From positions 2,108,001-2,172,000 of the forward strand of contig NZ_CP114903.1 in the NCBI RefSeq assembly GCF_027497255.1: a DNA stretch of 64,000 nt, given 5' to 3'. Below the pieces are notes generated by a model, which saw only the letters and a program-made list of their open reading frames with translations, was not told the DNA's origin and did no database searches. The position numbers were made by a program, and so were the translations under genes. Origin of the DNA: Micromonospora sp. WMMD882 (GTDB taxonomy: Bacteria > Actinomycetota > Actinomycetes > Mycobacteriales > Micromonosporaceae). This document shows, piece by piece, positions 22,185-32,086 of the stretch (positions are counted from its first letter, which is position 1; each line of letters starts with the position of its first letter).

Positions 22185-22196
22185 GCGCCGCTGTCG

Positions 22197-22238
22197 CACC
22201 CGAGGGGCCCGTGCCGGACGGCACGGGCCCCTCGGGTG
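22197..22238. terminator. perfect 19-bp hairpin between bldD and nusB
   Basis: The arms CACCCGAGGGGCCCGTGCC and its exact complement flank a GGAC loop. It lies 12 bp after the bldD stop and about 45 bp before the nusB stop on the other strand, so it probably terminates both. Confidence 0.9.
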
Positions 22239-22281
22239 TCCGCCTCGACGCCGCCGGACCCGCCGACGGGTCGGCCGGCGC

Positions 22282-22716
22282 TCAGCGGGTCGCGTACTCG
22301 GCGATCCGGGCGAGCACGCCGTTGAGGAACCGCGGCGAGTCGTCGGTCGACATCTGCCGGGCCAGCTCGACCGCCTCGGTGATGGCCACCGCGTCGTCGA
22401 TGTCGTCGCGGTAGATCAGCTCGTAGACGGCGATCCGGGCGAGGTTACGGTCGACGGCCGGCATCCGCTCCAGCGTCCACCCCTCGGCGTAGCTGGCGAT
22501 CAGCTCGTCGATCCGGTCGAGGTGGGCGGCGGCCCCCTCGACCAGGGCGACGGTGTAGTCGAGGTGCTCCGGCCGGGGCCGCTCGATGCGTTCGACGTAC
22601 CCGGCGAGCACCTCGACCGGCGGCCGGTCCCGCAGGTCGGCCTCGTAGAGCACGTCCAGCGCCCGCTTGCGCGCCTTTCGGCGCGCGGGCATCTGCTGCT
22701 TCGGGGCCTCGGCCAT
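22282..22716 (-). CDS. nusB: transcription antitermination factor NusB
   Basis: Binds boxA RNA with NusE (S10) in rRNA antitermination. The 144-residue all-helical protein has MPARRKARKRALDVLYEADLR at the N-terminus and MPAVDRNLARIAVYELIYRDDI, AVELARQMSTDDSPRFLNGVLARIA later, all typical. The ATG overlaps the efp stop by one base (TGATG). Last gene of the aro-efp-nusB run. Confidence 0.95.
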   Translation of the reverse strand: MAEAPKQQMPARRKARKRALDVLYEADLRDRPPVEVLAGYVERIERPRPEHLDYTVALVEGAAAHLDRIDELIASYAEGWTLERMPAVDRNLARIAVYELIYRDDIDDAVAITEAVELARQMSTDDSPRFLNGVLARIAEYATR

Positions 22717-23273
22717 CAGGCGCGGCCGAGGTAACGGCCGTCGCGGGTGTCGACCTTGATCTTCTCGCCGGTGGTGATGAACAGCGGCACCGGCACGGTC
22801 GCGCCGGTCTCGACGGTGGCCGGCTTGTTGCCGCCGGTGGACCGGTCGCCCTGCAACCCGGGCTCGGTGTACGTGACCTCCAGCACCACGCTGGTCGGCA
22901 GCTCGATGTAGAGCGGCACCCCCTCGTGGGTGGCGACCGTCGCCTCGGCCTCGGGGAGGAGGTAGTTCGCCGCCTCGCCGACGGTGCCGCCGGGCACGGT
23001 GATCTGGTCGAACGTCTCCAGATCCATGAAGACGTAGTCCTCGCCGTCGGCGTAGAGGTACTGCATGGTGCGCTTGTCGACGGTCGCGGTCTCGACCTTG
23101 GTGCCCGCGTTGAAGGTCTTGTCGACGACCTTGCCGGAGAGCACGTTCTTCAGGGTGGTGCGGACGAAGGCGCCGCCCTTGCCGGGCTTGACGTGCTGGA
23201 ACTCCACGACGGCCCAGAGCTCCCCGTCGAGGTTGAGTACCAGGCCGTTCTTGAGGTCGTTGGTGGTGGCCAT
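22716..23273 (-). CDS. efp: translation elongation factor P
   Basis: Relieves ribosome stalling at polyproline. The 185-residue protein has the three-domain EF-P layout, with the tip loop [12 protein letters not shown] that holds the Lys at the peptidyl-transferase centre, followed by two OB domains ending [13 protein letters not shown]. The genome encodes at least one extremely proline-rich protein (35700-39050) whose synthesis would depend on EF-P. Confidence 0.97.
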   Translation of the reverse strand: MATTNDLKNGLVLNLDGELWAVVEFQHVKPGKGGAFVRTTLKNVLSGKVVDKTFNAGTKVETATVDKRTMQYLYADGEDYVFMDLETFDQITVPGGTVGEAANYLLPEAEATVATHEGVPLYIELPTSVVLEVTYTEPGLQGDRSTGGNKPATVETGATVPVPLFITTGEKIKVDTRDGRYLGRA

Positions 23274-23339
23274 TTCCTGCCTTGATCATCAATTGGCGGA
23301 GGGACCTGGCAAGTCTACTAGCTGCCGGGTGGCCGGCGG

Positions 23340-23771
23340 TCAGCCGGCGCGGGCCGCCAGGTGGCGCAAAGCCAGCCGGTAGCCGTCGACACCCAGCCCG
23401 CAGATCACCCCGGTGGCCACCGCGGAGACCACCGAGTGACGCCGGAACTCCTCCCGGGCGTGGATGTTGGAGATGTGCACCTCGACCAGCGGGCCACGCA
23501 GCATCGCGCAGGCGTCCCGGACGGCGATCGAGTAGTGCGACCAGGCCGCCGGGTTCAGCACCACGGCCGCGCCCTCGTCGGCGGCGTCGTGCAGCCAGCC
23601 GAGCAGCTCGTGCTCGGCGTCGGTCTGCCGCACCGTCACGTCCAGGCCGAGCTCCCGGCCGGCGCGCTCGCACAACTCCACCAGGTCGGCGTAGCTGGTC
23701 ACGCCGTAGACGTCGACCTGTCGGGTGCCCAGCCGGCCCAGGTTCGGCCCGTTCAGCACGTACACCCTCAT
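23340..23771 (-). CDS. aroQ: type II 3-dehydroquinate dehydratase
   Basis: Third step of the shikimate pathway. The 143-residue protein has the family motifs [14 protein letters not shown], the catalytic Tyr in [26 protein letters not shown] and [15 protein letters not shown]. Located between aroB and efp, same strand. Confidence 0.96.
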   Translation of the reverse strand: MRVYVLNGPNLGRLGTRQVDVYGVTSYADLVELCERAGRELGLDVTVRQTDAEHELLGWLHDAADEGAAVVLNPAAWSHYSIAVRDACAMLRGPLVEVHISNIHAREEFRRHSVVSAVATGVICGLGVDGYRLALRHLAARAG

Positions 23772-23784
23772 CCGGCGACCCCGC

Positions 23785-25381
<1,597 letters not shown>

Positions 25382-25430
25382 CGGGCCGCCCCGCCGCCGA
25401 CGGGACCCGCTCCGGCCGGCGTGCCCGCCG

Positions 25431-26609
25431 TCACCTGATCACCAGGGCGTCGAGATAGCCGGCCAGGTTGCGCCGGATCTCGGTCACCGAGTCGCCGCCG
25501 AACTTCTCGGTGGCCGCCTCGGCGAGCACCAGGGCGACCATCGCCTCGGCGACCACCGCCGCCGCCGGCACCGCGCAGACGTCCGACCGTTGGTTGATCG
25601 CGGTGGCCGGCTCGCCGGTGGTGACGTCCACCGTGGCCAACGCCCGGTTCAGTGACGAGATCGGCTTCATCGCGGCCTTCACCCGCAGCGGCTCACCCGT
25701 GGTGATGCCACCCTCCAGGCCACCGGCCCGGTCGGTGACCCGCCGCACGCCGGTCGCGGTCGGGATGATCTCGTCGTGCGCCTCGGAGCCCCGGGACCGC
25801 GCCTGCTGCCAGCCGTCACCGATCTCCACGCCCTTGATCGCCTGGATCGACATCAGCGCGGTGGCGAGCCGGGCGTCGAGCTTCCGGTCCCACTGGACGT
25901 GACTGCCCAGGCCCGGCGGCACCCCGTAGGCGAGCACCTCGACCACGCCGCCGAGGGTGTCGGCGGCCTTCTTCGCGGCGTCGACCTCGGCGACCATCCG
26001 GGCGCTGGCCTCCGCGTCGAGGCAGCGCAACGGGTCCGCGTCGATCCGGTCGGCGTCGGCCGGCGTGGGCCGCAGCCCCGGCTTCGCCGCGACCGCGCCC
26101 AGCTCCACCACGTGCGAGACGATCTCGACGCCGAGAGCCTGCCGCAGCAGGGCCTTCGCGACCGTGCCGACGGCCACCCGGGCAGCCGTCTCCCGGGCGC
26201 TGGCCCGCTCCAGGATCGGCCGGGCGTCGGTGTGGCCGTACTTCTGCATGCCGGCCAGGTCGGCGTGCCCGGGGCGGGGCCGGGTCAGCGGCGCGTTGCG
26301 CGCCTGGCTGGCCAGCTCGTCCGGGTCCACCGGGTCGGCGGCCATGACGGTGCGCCACTTCGGCCACTCGGAATTGCCCACCCGGAGGGCCACCGGGCTG
26401 CCGACGGTCAACCCGTGCCGGAGCCCACCGATGACCTCGATCTCGTCCTGCTCGAAGGACATCCGCGCCCCCCGGCCGTAACCGAGGCGGCGTCGGGCCA
26501 GCTCAGCGGCGATCTCCCCGCTGGTCACGGCCACTCCGGCGGGAACCCCCTCCAGCAGCGCGACCAGGGCGGGACCATGTGATTCACCTGCGGTAAGCCA
26601 ACGCAACAC
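25431..26609 (-). CDS. aroC: chorismate synthase
   Basis: Last step to chorismate, using reduced FMN. The 392-residue protein begins [20 protein letters not shown] and has [35 protein letters not shown] and [21 protein letters not shown]. The GTG giving [12 protein letters not shown] is chosen; the longer frame upstream lacks family similarity. In related genomes aroE lies directly upstream; here 2.9 kb of other DNA intervenes. Confidence 0.96.
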   Translation of the reverse strand: MLRWLTAGESHGPALVALLEGVPAGVAVTSGEIAAELARRRLGYGRGARMSFEQDEIEVIGGLRHGLTVGSPVALRVGNSEWPKWRTVMAADPVDPDELASQARNAPLTRPRPGHADLAGMQKYGHTDARPILERASARETAARVAVGTVAKALLRQALGVEIVSHVVELGAVAAKPGLRPTPADADRIDADPLRCLDAEASARMVAEVDAAKKAADTLGGVVEVLAYGVPPGLGSHVQWDRKLDARLATALMSIQAIKGVEIGDGWQQARSRGSEAHDEIIPTATGVRRVTDRAGGLEGGITTGEPLRVKAAMKPISSLNRALATVDVTTGEPATAINQRSDVCAVPAAAVVAEAMVALVLAEAATEKFGGDSVTEIRRNLAGYLDALVIR

Positions 26610-26863
26610 GGCACCAGTCTGGCATGCCCCGGCGCGCCCGCACCGGCCCGGCCACGGCGTCCCGCCCTGCGGACTGCGCACCCATGAAGAGCCGATGTCG
26701 GGAAGCATGACCCTCGGACGCGTCACCCGGCTGAGCGCGGCGGGCGGGCGTCCGCTTCGAGTCAGCCTGGAGGCGCGCTCGGCCCCGCTCCCCTACCGTC
26801 CTGCCACGGGCGTCGGGGAGCCGGGCGCGGCGGGCAGGGCGGTCGTGGGGGAACGGACGGGAC

Positions 26864-28051
26864 ATGGCGAGCAGCGGACGACACCGGACGGACGTGCTGG
26901 TGGTCGGGGACGGGCCGGTCGGGCTGGCGCTCGTGGCCGAGTTGAGGCGGCACGGCGTGGCCGTGGTCCGCGCCACGCTCGACCGGGAGCCGGTCGACCC
27001 GGCCACCCTCCCGGCGACGCGCCCGGCCACGTCGACGCCCCCGGTCGCCCCGGTCACGCCCCCGACGACCCGCTCCGCCGCCCCGGTCCGCCCACCGGGC
27101 CGGCTCGACGCGATCGCCGCGTACGACGACGGGGTGCTGGCCCGGGTCACCGACCCGGGTACGTCGACGGCGCTCGTGCTGACCGCCGGCTACCTGGTGG
27201 CCTGTGACGGGGCGTCCCTGCCGACCGGCGGCGGCGATCCGGTCGGCTCGCACCCTGCGCGTGACCTGCTACCGGGCGTCGGCGCGGCGATCCTCCGACG
27301 GCACGGTCGGCTGTTCCGGTGTGGAGTGGTCCCGCCCGCCGGGTCCGCTGCGGAGCAGCAGGGGGTCGGCGTCGACGACGCGGTCAACCTGGCCTGGAAG
27401 CTCGCCGCCACGCTGCGGGGCTGGGCGGGTGACGGGCTGCTGGACAGCTTCGCCGACGAACGACGCCCCCGGCCCGGCGACGGACCGTCCACTCCGTACG
27501 CCCGGCAGCGCTACCGGTCGGCCATCGTCGCCGCCGACGAGCCGGACCCGGCGACCGACCCGACCGGCGTCGCGTCGGACCCGGCGACCGACCCGACCGA
27601 CGCGCCGGACGCGGGAGTCGACCCGACCGACGAGGCCCGGCCGGGCATGCCGGCGCCGCCCGTCCCGTCCGCCGCGACGCCGGTCGGCCCCGACCTCCCC
27701 GGCCCGGGCTTCACCCTGGTGTGCCTGACGGGCCGCTGGTCGCCGCGCGTCGACGTGCCGTACCCGCCGGGCGTGCCCGCGCTGCGGGCCGCGTTCGCCG
27801 CCGCGGGCGTGCCGCTCACCGTCCGGGAATGTTCCGACGCGGCGTCGTCCCGACGGTTCCGGCGGCCGTTCGCGCTGCTCCGGCCGGACGGGTACGTGGC
27901 CTGGCGGGGCTGGCGACCGCCGGCCGATCCGGCCGCCCTGGTCGACCTGGTCCGCGGGGCGACGCCCCGGCCCGACCCCACGACGCCCCGGCCGGTTCCC
28001 GCAGCGTCCCGACCCGACCCCGCCCCGTCACCCGCTCCGGTCGCCGTCTGA
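26864..28051 (+). CDS. degenerate FAD-dependent aromatic hydroxylase
   Basis: The 395-residue product keeps scattered pieces of the PheA/TfdB-type flavin hydroxylase family: DVLVVGDGPVGLALVAELRRHG (FAD Rossmann), GYLVACDGAS, GVDDAVNLAWKLAATLRGWA with FADERRP, and a C-terminal thioredoxin-like domain ending RPDGYVAWRGWRPPAD. Between them about 100-150 expected residues are missing, replaced by Pro/Thr/Asp-rich stretches such as ATDPTGVASDPATDPTDAPD. The GDAAHxxPPxGGxGMN flavin motif is reduced to CGVVPPAGSAAEQQ. The frame is intact, but catalysis looks unlikely. It reads toward metK copy 2, 75 bp away, and is foreign to the aro block. It may be a decaying gene. Confidence 0.6.
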   Translation: MASSGRHRTDVLVVGDGPVGLALVAELRRHGVAVVRATLDREPVDPATLPATRPATSTPPVAPVTPPTTRSAAPVRPPGRLDAIAAYDDGVLARVTDPGTSTALVLTAGYLVACDGASLPTGGGDPVGSHPARDLLPGVGAAILRRHGRLFRCGVVPPAGSAAEQQGVGVDDAVNLAWKLAATLRGWAGDGLLDSFADERRPRPGDGPSTPYARQRYRSAIVAADEPDPATDPTGVASDPATDPTDAPDAGVDPTDEARPGMPAPPVPSAATPVGPDLPGPGFTLVCLTGRWSPRVDVPYPPGVPALRAAFAAAGVPLTVRECSDAASSRRFRRPFALLRPDGYVAWRGWRPPADPAALVDLVRGATPRPDPTTPRPVPAASRPDPAPSPAPVAV

Positions 28052-28126
28052 CCCGCCACCGGAGCGCTCGTGACCCCGACGACCGTCCACCTGGGGCGGA
28101 CGTCGCCACCTTCCGAGAGGAGCACT

Positions 28127-29320
28127 GTGACTCGCCGTCTGTTCACGTCCGAATCGGTCACCGAAGGCCATCCGGACAAGATCGCCGACCAGATCAGCGA
28201 TGGAATCCTCGACGCCCTGCTCGACCAGGACCCCCACTCACGCGTCGCGGTCGAAACCCTCATCACCACCGGACAGGTCCACGTCGCCGGAGAAGTCACC
28301 ACCAACGCCTACGCCGACATCCCCACCATCGTCCGCGACACCATCCTCCGCATCGGCTACGACTCCTCCAAAAAAGGCTTCGACGGCGCCTCCTGCGGCG
28401 TCAGCGTCTCCATCGGCGCCCAATCCCCCGACATCGCCCAAGGCGTCGACAACGCCATCGAACTACGCACCGAAGGCAGCGAATCCGCCCTCGACGCCCA
28501 AGGCGCCGGCGACCAAGGCATGATGTTCGGCTTCGCCTGCTCCGAAACCCCCGAACTCATGCCCCTACCCATCGCCCTCGCCCACCGCCTCGCCCACCGC
28601 CTCGCCACCGTCCGCAAAAACGGCACCATCCCCTACCTCCGCCCCGACGGCAAAACCCAGGTCACCATCGAATACGACGGCCTACGCCCCATCCGCCTCG
28701 ACACCGTCGTCCTGTCCACCCAACACGCCGCCGACATCAGCCTCGACACCCTCCTCACCCCCGACATCCGCGACCACGTCATCACCCCCGAACTCGACAA
28801 CCTCGACCTCGACACCACCGGCTACCGCCTCCTGGTCAACCCCACCGGCCGCTTCGAAATCGGCGGACCCATGGGCGACGCCGGCCTCACCGGCCGCAAA
28901 ATCATCGTCGACACCTACGGCGGCTACGCCCGCCACGGAGGCGGCGCCTTCTCCGGCAAAGACCCCTCCAAAGTCGACCGCTCCGCCGCCTACGCCATGC
29001 GCTGGGTCGCCAAGAACATCGTCGCCGCCGGACTCGCCGAACGCTGCGAAGCCCAAATCGCCTACGCCATCGGCAAAGCCCACCCCGTCAGCCTCCACAT
29101 CGAAACCTTCCACACCGAAACCATCCCCCTCGACCGCATCCACAAAGCCGTCACCGAAGTCTTCGACCTCCGCCCCGCCGCCATCATCCGCGACCTCAAC
29201 CTCAAACGCCCCATCTACCAACAAACCGCCGCCTACGGCCACTTCGGCCGCAACCTCACCGACCTCACCTGGGAACACACCAACCGCGCCACCGACCTCA
29301 AAGCCGCCGCAGGAGCCTGA
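28127..29320 (+). CDS. metK: S-adenosylmethionine synthetase, copy 2
   Basis: The protein is identical to copy 1 (397 residues, same ATP and Met motifs), and so is the DNA. Here the gene lies on the plus strand between the degenerate hydroxylase and aroE, away from the normal coaBC-priA setting. The GTG has its own ribosome site (GAGAGGAGCACT), different from copy 1. No separate promoter is evident, so it may be co-transcribed with the hydroxylase. The GAA/AAA/C-ending codon bias is the same as in copy 1 and differs from both flanks. A second copy could raise SAM supply, but that is inference. Confidence 0.95.
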   Translation: MTRRLFTSESVTEGHPDKIADQISDGILDALLDQDPHSRVAVETLITTGQVHVAGEVTTNAYADIPTIVRDTILRIGYDSSKKGFDGASCGVSVSIGAQSPDIAQGVDNAIELRTEGSESALDAQGAGDQGMMFGFACSETPELMPLPIALAHRLAHRLATVRKNGTIPYLRPDGKTQVTIEYDGLRPIRLDTVVLSTQHAADISLDTLLTPDIRDHVITPELDNLDLDTTGYRLLVNPTGRFEIGGPMGDAGLTGRKIIVDTYGGYARHGGGAFSGKDPSKVDRSAAYAMRWVAKNIVAAGLAERCEAQIAYAIGKAHPVSLHIETFHTETIPLDRIHKAVTEVFDLRPAAIIRDLNLKRPIYQQTAAYGHFGRNLTDLTWEHTNRATDLKAAAGA

Positions 29321-29323
29321 CCA
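28127..29323 (+). repeat. 1,197-bp inverted duplicate of 7928-9124
   Basis: Partner of the metK copy at 7928-9124. Similarity stops at the reading-frame boundaries: the base before the GTG differs and, after the stop plus CCA, the two copies diverge. Confidence 0.9.
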
Positions 29324-29337
29324 CCCCAGGACGCCAG

Positions 29338-29416
29338 GTGATCGACTCCGGCTCTTGGAGACGGGGGTGTCCGTTCGAGCCGACGCCGCCAGATCAGCGA
29401 AACCGGAGTCGATCAA
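29338..29416. repeat. palindrome-ended repeat unit 1 (REP-like)
   Basis: A 79-bp element bounded by TGATCGACTCCGG (29339-29351) and its exact complement (29403-29415). Inside is GGTGTCC followed by a partly complementary GACGCC. It shares its ends and core with unit 2. The layout resembles bacterial REP or small MITE-like elements; no transposase is nearby. Confidence 0.75.
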
Positions 29417-29445
29417 CCCGACCGGACGCGCCGACCCACTCTGAC

Positions 29446-29523
29446 GTGATCGACTCCGCTTCCCGGAAAGGGGGGTGTCCGGTCAGGCCGACACCGCCAC
29501 ATCGGCGATGCGGAGTGGATCAC
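29446..29523. repeat. palindrome-ended repeat unit 2 (REP-like)
   Basis: A 78-bp element bounded by GTGATCGACTCCGC and GCGGAGTGGATCAC (13 of 14 pair). The core GGTGTCCGGTCAGGCCGACACC has inner arms GGTGTC/GACACC. It is a diverged copy of unit 1, about 30 bp away in the same orientation. Both lie between the convergent metK copy 2 and aroE and could also act as a terminator. Confidence 0.75.
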
Positions 29524-29541
29524 GGCAGACGGCGTCGGCGG

Positions 29542-30357
29542 TCAGCGGAACCGCAGCGCGGCGCGCATCGCCTCGACCGGGGCGGGCGCCCCGGTGAACT
29601 GCTCGAACTGACCGACCGCCTGGGCGAGCAGCAGGTCCAGCCCCGAGACCACCCGGCAGCCGGCCGCCTGCGCGGAGGCGGCCAACGGGGTCGGCCACGG
29701 GTCGTAGATCGCGTCGAAGCAGACCGTGCCGGGCCGCCAGGCGGCCAGCTCGGCGAACGGGTCGGCGGCGCCCTTCGGCAGCGTGGAGACCAGCACGTCG
29801 ACGTCGAGGTGGGCGGGGGCGTCGCCGAGCGGGGCGACGGCCAGCGGCAACCCGAGCGCCCCGGCGACCGGCCGCAACTCCTCGGCCGCCGCCGGCCGAC
29901 GGGCCAGCACGGTCACCGCCGTCGCGGCCAGCCGGGCCGCCGCGGCCAGCGCCGCCCGGGCCGTCCCGCCGGCGCCGAGCACGGTGAGCGTCGCGCCGGA
30001 GGAGACGCCGGCCGCGGTCAGCACGTCGACCATGCCGGTGACGTCGGTGTTGTCGGCGTACCAGGCGCCGTCGGGTCGGCGTACCAGCGTGTTGGCCGCG
30101 CCGACGGCGGCGGCGACCGGGGAGGCCTCGGCGGCCACGGCGAGCGCCGCCTCCTTGCCGGGCATGGTCACCGACAGCCCGGCCCACTCCGGGCCCAGGC
30201 TGGCGACCAGGGCGGGCAGCCCCGCCGCGTCACACTCGAACCGGGTGTACGACCACCCGGTCAGCCCGGCCGCCGCGTACCCGGCGGTGTGGATCGCCGG
30301 GGAGAGGGAGTGCGCGATGGGCGTGCCGACCACCGCCGCCCGACGTTGCGGCGTCAT
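29542..30357 (-). CDS. aroE: shikimate dehydrogenase
   Basis: NADPH-dependent reduction of 3-dehydroshikimate. The 271-residue protein starts MTPQRRAAVVGTPIAHSLSPAIH (shikimate-binding SLSP), has the catalytic Lys in LSVTMPGKEAAL, the Asn/Asp pair in NTLVRRPDG and DNTDVTGM, and the NADP motif LTVLGAGGTARAALAA. The ATG shares one base with the mltG stop (TGATG), so the two are coupled. Confidence 0.95.
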   Translation of the reverse strand: MTPQRRAAVVGTPIAHSLSPAIHTAGYAAAGLTGWSYTRFECDAAGLPALVASLGPEWAGLSVTMPGKEAALAVAAEASPVAAAVGAANTLVRRPDGAWYADNTDVTGMVDVLTAAGVSSGATLTVLGAGGTARAALAAAARLAATAVTVLARRPAAAEELRPVAGALGLPLAVAPLGDAPAHLDVDVLVSTLPKGAADPFAELAAWRPGTVCFDAIYDPWPTPLAASAQAAGCRVVSGLDLLLAQAVGQFEQFTGAPAPVEAMRAALRFR

Positions 30358-31556
30358 CAGATGATGCCGGCCTCGCGGGCCTTCGCCTCGTTCTTCTGGT
30401 GTTGCTCGTACGTCTCGGCGAACTCGGAGTTGCCCTCCTTGTCGACCGCGACGAAGAACAGCCACTTCCCCTCCGGCGGGTCCATCGCGCCCTCCAGCGC
30501 GTCCTTGCCCGGGTTGTTGATCGGGGTGGGGATCATGCCGCGCAGCTTGCGGTTGTACGGGTTCCTCGGGTTGTCCAGGTCGGCGGCGGTCATCTGCTTG
30601 GAGGACTTGGTCCGCTGCCCGGTCGCCTCCAGGTAGTAGTTGACCGTGACGTCCATCTCCAGACAGCTACACGGGAAGGTGCCGCTGTAGGCGCGGTTGT
30701 AGGCGACCCGGGCGACCTTGCCGAGGTCGGCCTTGGTGCCGGCCTCGGCCTGGGCGAGGGAGGCGACGATCAGGGCCTCGTACGGGCTGATCCCGCCGCG
30801 TTCCTTCTCCACCCGCTCGGCGAACTCCATGCCCCCGGTGACGGTGAGGAAGTGCGCCACCATCTCCTTGAGGATGACCTCGGCGGTGGCCTTCGGCGGC
30901 ATCTCGTAGGTGTCCGGGAAGAGGAAGCCCTCGATCGACTTCTTGACCGGCTTGCCGTCGGTGCGGTTGAACCACCAGTCCGGCACGCCGAGCGCCTCCG
31001 GATCCTTCGCCGCCGCCTCGAAGTCCTCCACCGGGATCTTGGTCTCCTTGGCGAGCAGCTCGTACGTCTGCTTGGCGGTGCGGCCCTCGGGGATGGTGAT
31101 CCCGTTGACGATCTTGTTCTTCAGGTCGAGCAGCATGGTGAGCGCGCTCTCGCCGCTCATCTCCTTGCGGACCTTGTAGGTGCCGGGCTGGATGTTCTTG
31201 CTGCGGGAGTTCTCCTCGGCCGCGTCGATGAACGCCTGCGCGCTCTTGACCACCCCGGCGGCGTACAGCGTGTTGGCCACGTCGGCGATCAGCGCGCCCT
31301 GCTTGATCTCGATGGTCACCTCGCCGCCGCCGCTGCCGTCGAAGTCGGGCGTGACGAAGTAGCTCTGCACCCGGTCGAAGCCGTAGAAGGCGCCACCGCC
31401 GATCGCGCCGAGCAGGACCAGGGCCAGCATCAGGGCGAGGACGGTCTTGCCGGCGCCACCGCCCTTGCCGTCGCGCTTGCGCATGGCGCTGCGCCGGTGC
31501 CGGCCCTTCTCGCCCCGGTCCCGTTCGTCGAAACCGAGATCCAGATCGTCGATCAT
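30357..31556 (-). CDS. mltG: endolytic murein transglycosylase MltG (YceG-like)
   Basis: Membrane enzyme that cuts nascent glycan strands and sets glycan length. The 399-residue protein has a cytoplasmic basic N-terminus, one membrane helix at about 37-62 (TVLALMLALVLLGAIGGGAFYGF), a LysM-like region and the YceG catalytic domain with KSIEGFLFPDTYEMPP, the Glu in LIVASLAQAEAGTKADLGKVARV and RNPYNRKLRGMIPTPINNPG. Operon ruvX-mltG-aroE, with single-base overlaps. Confidence 0.95.
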   Translation of the reverse strand: MIDDLDLGFDERDRGEKGRHRRSAMRKRDGKGGGAGKTVLALMLALVLLGAIGGGAFYGFDRVQSYFVTPDFDGSGGGEVTIEIKQGALIADVANTLYAAGVVKSAQAFIDAAEENSRSKNIQPGTYKVRKEMSGESALTMLLDLKNKIVNGITIPEGRTAKQTYELLAKETKIPVEDFEAAAKDPEALGVPDWWFNRTDGKPVKKSIEGFLFPDTYEMPPKATAEVILKEMVAHFLTVTGGMEFAERVEKERGGISPYEALIVASLAQAEAGTKADLGKVARVAYNRAYSGTFPCSCLEMDVTVNYYLEATGQRTKSSKQMTAADLDNPRNPYNRKLRGMIPTPINNPGKDALEGAMDPPEGKWLFFVAVDKEGNSEFAETYEQHQKNEAKAREAGII

Positions 31557-32014
31557 TACGTCCGCCTCCGCTGTGCGTCTAGCCAGCTCTGCAGAATCTC
31601 CACCGCGGCGGCCTGGTCCACCACCGCGCGTTGCCGTTTCCCCCGGACGCCCCGCTCGGCCAGCCTACGAGAAGCCACCACGGTCGACATCCTCTCGTCG
31701 GTCAGCGTCACCGGAACAGGCGCTATTACACCAGCCAGAAGCTTCGCGTACGAGGTCGCGTGAACCGCGGCCGGCCCGTGCCGGCCGGCCAGATTCACCG
31801 GCAGACCCACCACCACCCCGACCGCCTCGTGCTCGTCCACCAGCCGGGCCAGCTCGGCGATGTCGCCCGGCACACGGTCGTCCGCGCTGGTCAGGTCGCG
31901 GGCGAGGGTGACCAGCGGGGTGGCCAGGATGCCACCAGGATCACAGATCGACACCCCGACCCGGACCTGCCCGACGTCCACGCCGAGCCGGACACCTCGG
32001 GAGAATTCATTCAC
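31556..32014 (-). CDS. ruvX: Holliday junction resolvase-like RuvX (YqgF)
   Basis: RNase H-fold nuclease implicated in pre-16S rRNA processing and recombination. The 152-residue protein has the acidic strand RLGVDVGQVRVGVSICDP, the middle VGVVVGLPVNLAGRHG, and TDERMSTVVASRRL with the C-terminal acid in VVDQAAAVEILQSWLD. It ends one base into mltG. Confidence 0.93.
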   Translation of the reverse strand: MNEFSRGVRLGVDVGQVRVGVSICDPGGILATPLVTLARDLTSADDRVPGDIAELARLVDEHEAVGVVVGLPVNLAGRHGPAAVHATSYAKLLAGVIAPVPVTLTDERMSTVVASRRLAERGVRGKRQRAVVDQAAAVEILQSWLDAQRRRT

Positions 32015-32037
32015 TCCGGCTCACTCCCCGGTATAAC

Positions 32038-32073
32038 GCGCCAGGGCGGACCGTACGGCCCGCCCTGGTGCGC
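32038..32073. terminator. hairpin between alaS and ruvX
   Basis: CCAGGGCGG (32041-32049) pairs with CCGCCCTGG (32060-32068), with an outer GCG/CGC that needs a 2-nt bulge. It lies just after the alaS stop on the minus strand, so it may reduce alaS read-through into ruvX. Confidence 0.55.
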
Positions 32074-32086
32074 GTCGACTGGTCGG

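Noticed and set aside
26864..29523. Insertion sequence or integrative element between aroC and aroE
   Set aside because: No transposase, integrase, target-site duplication or attachment site could be seen. Only the small palindromic repeats suggest mobility.
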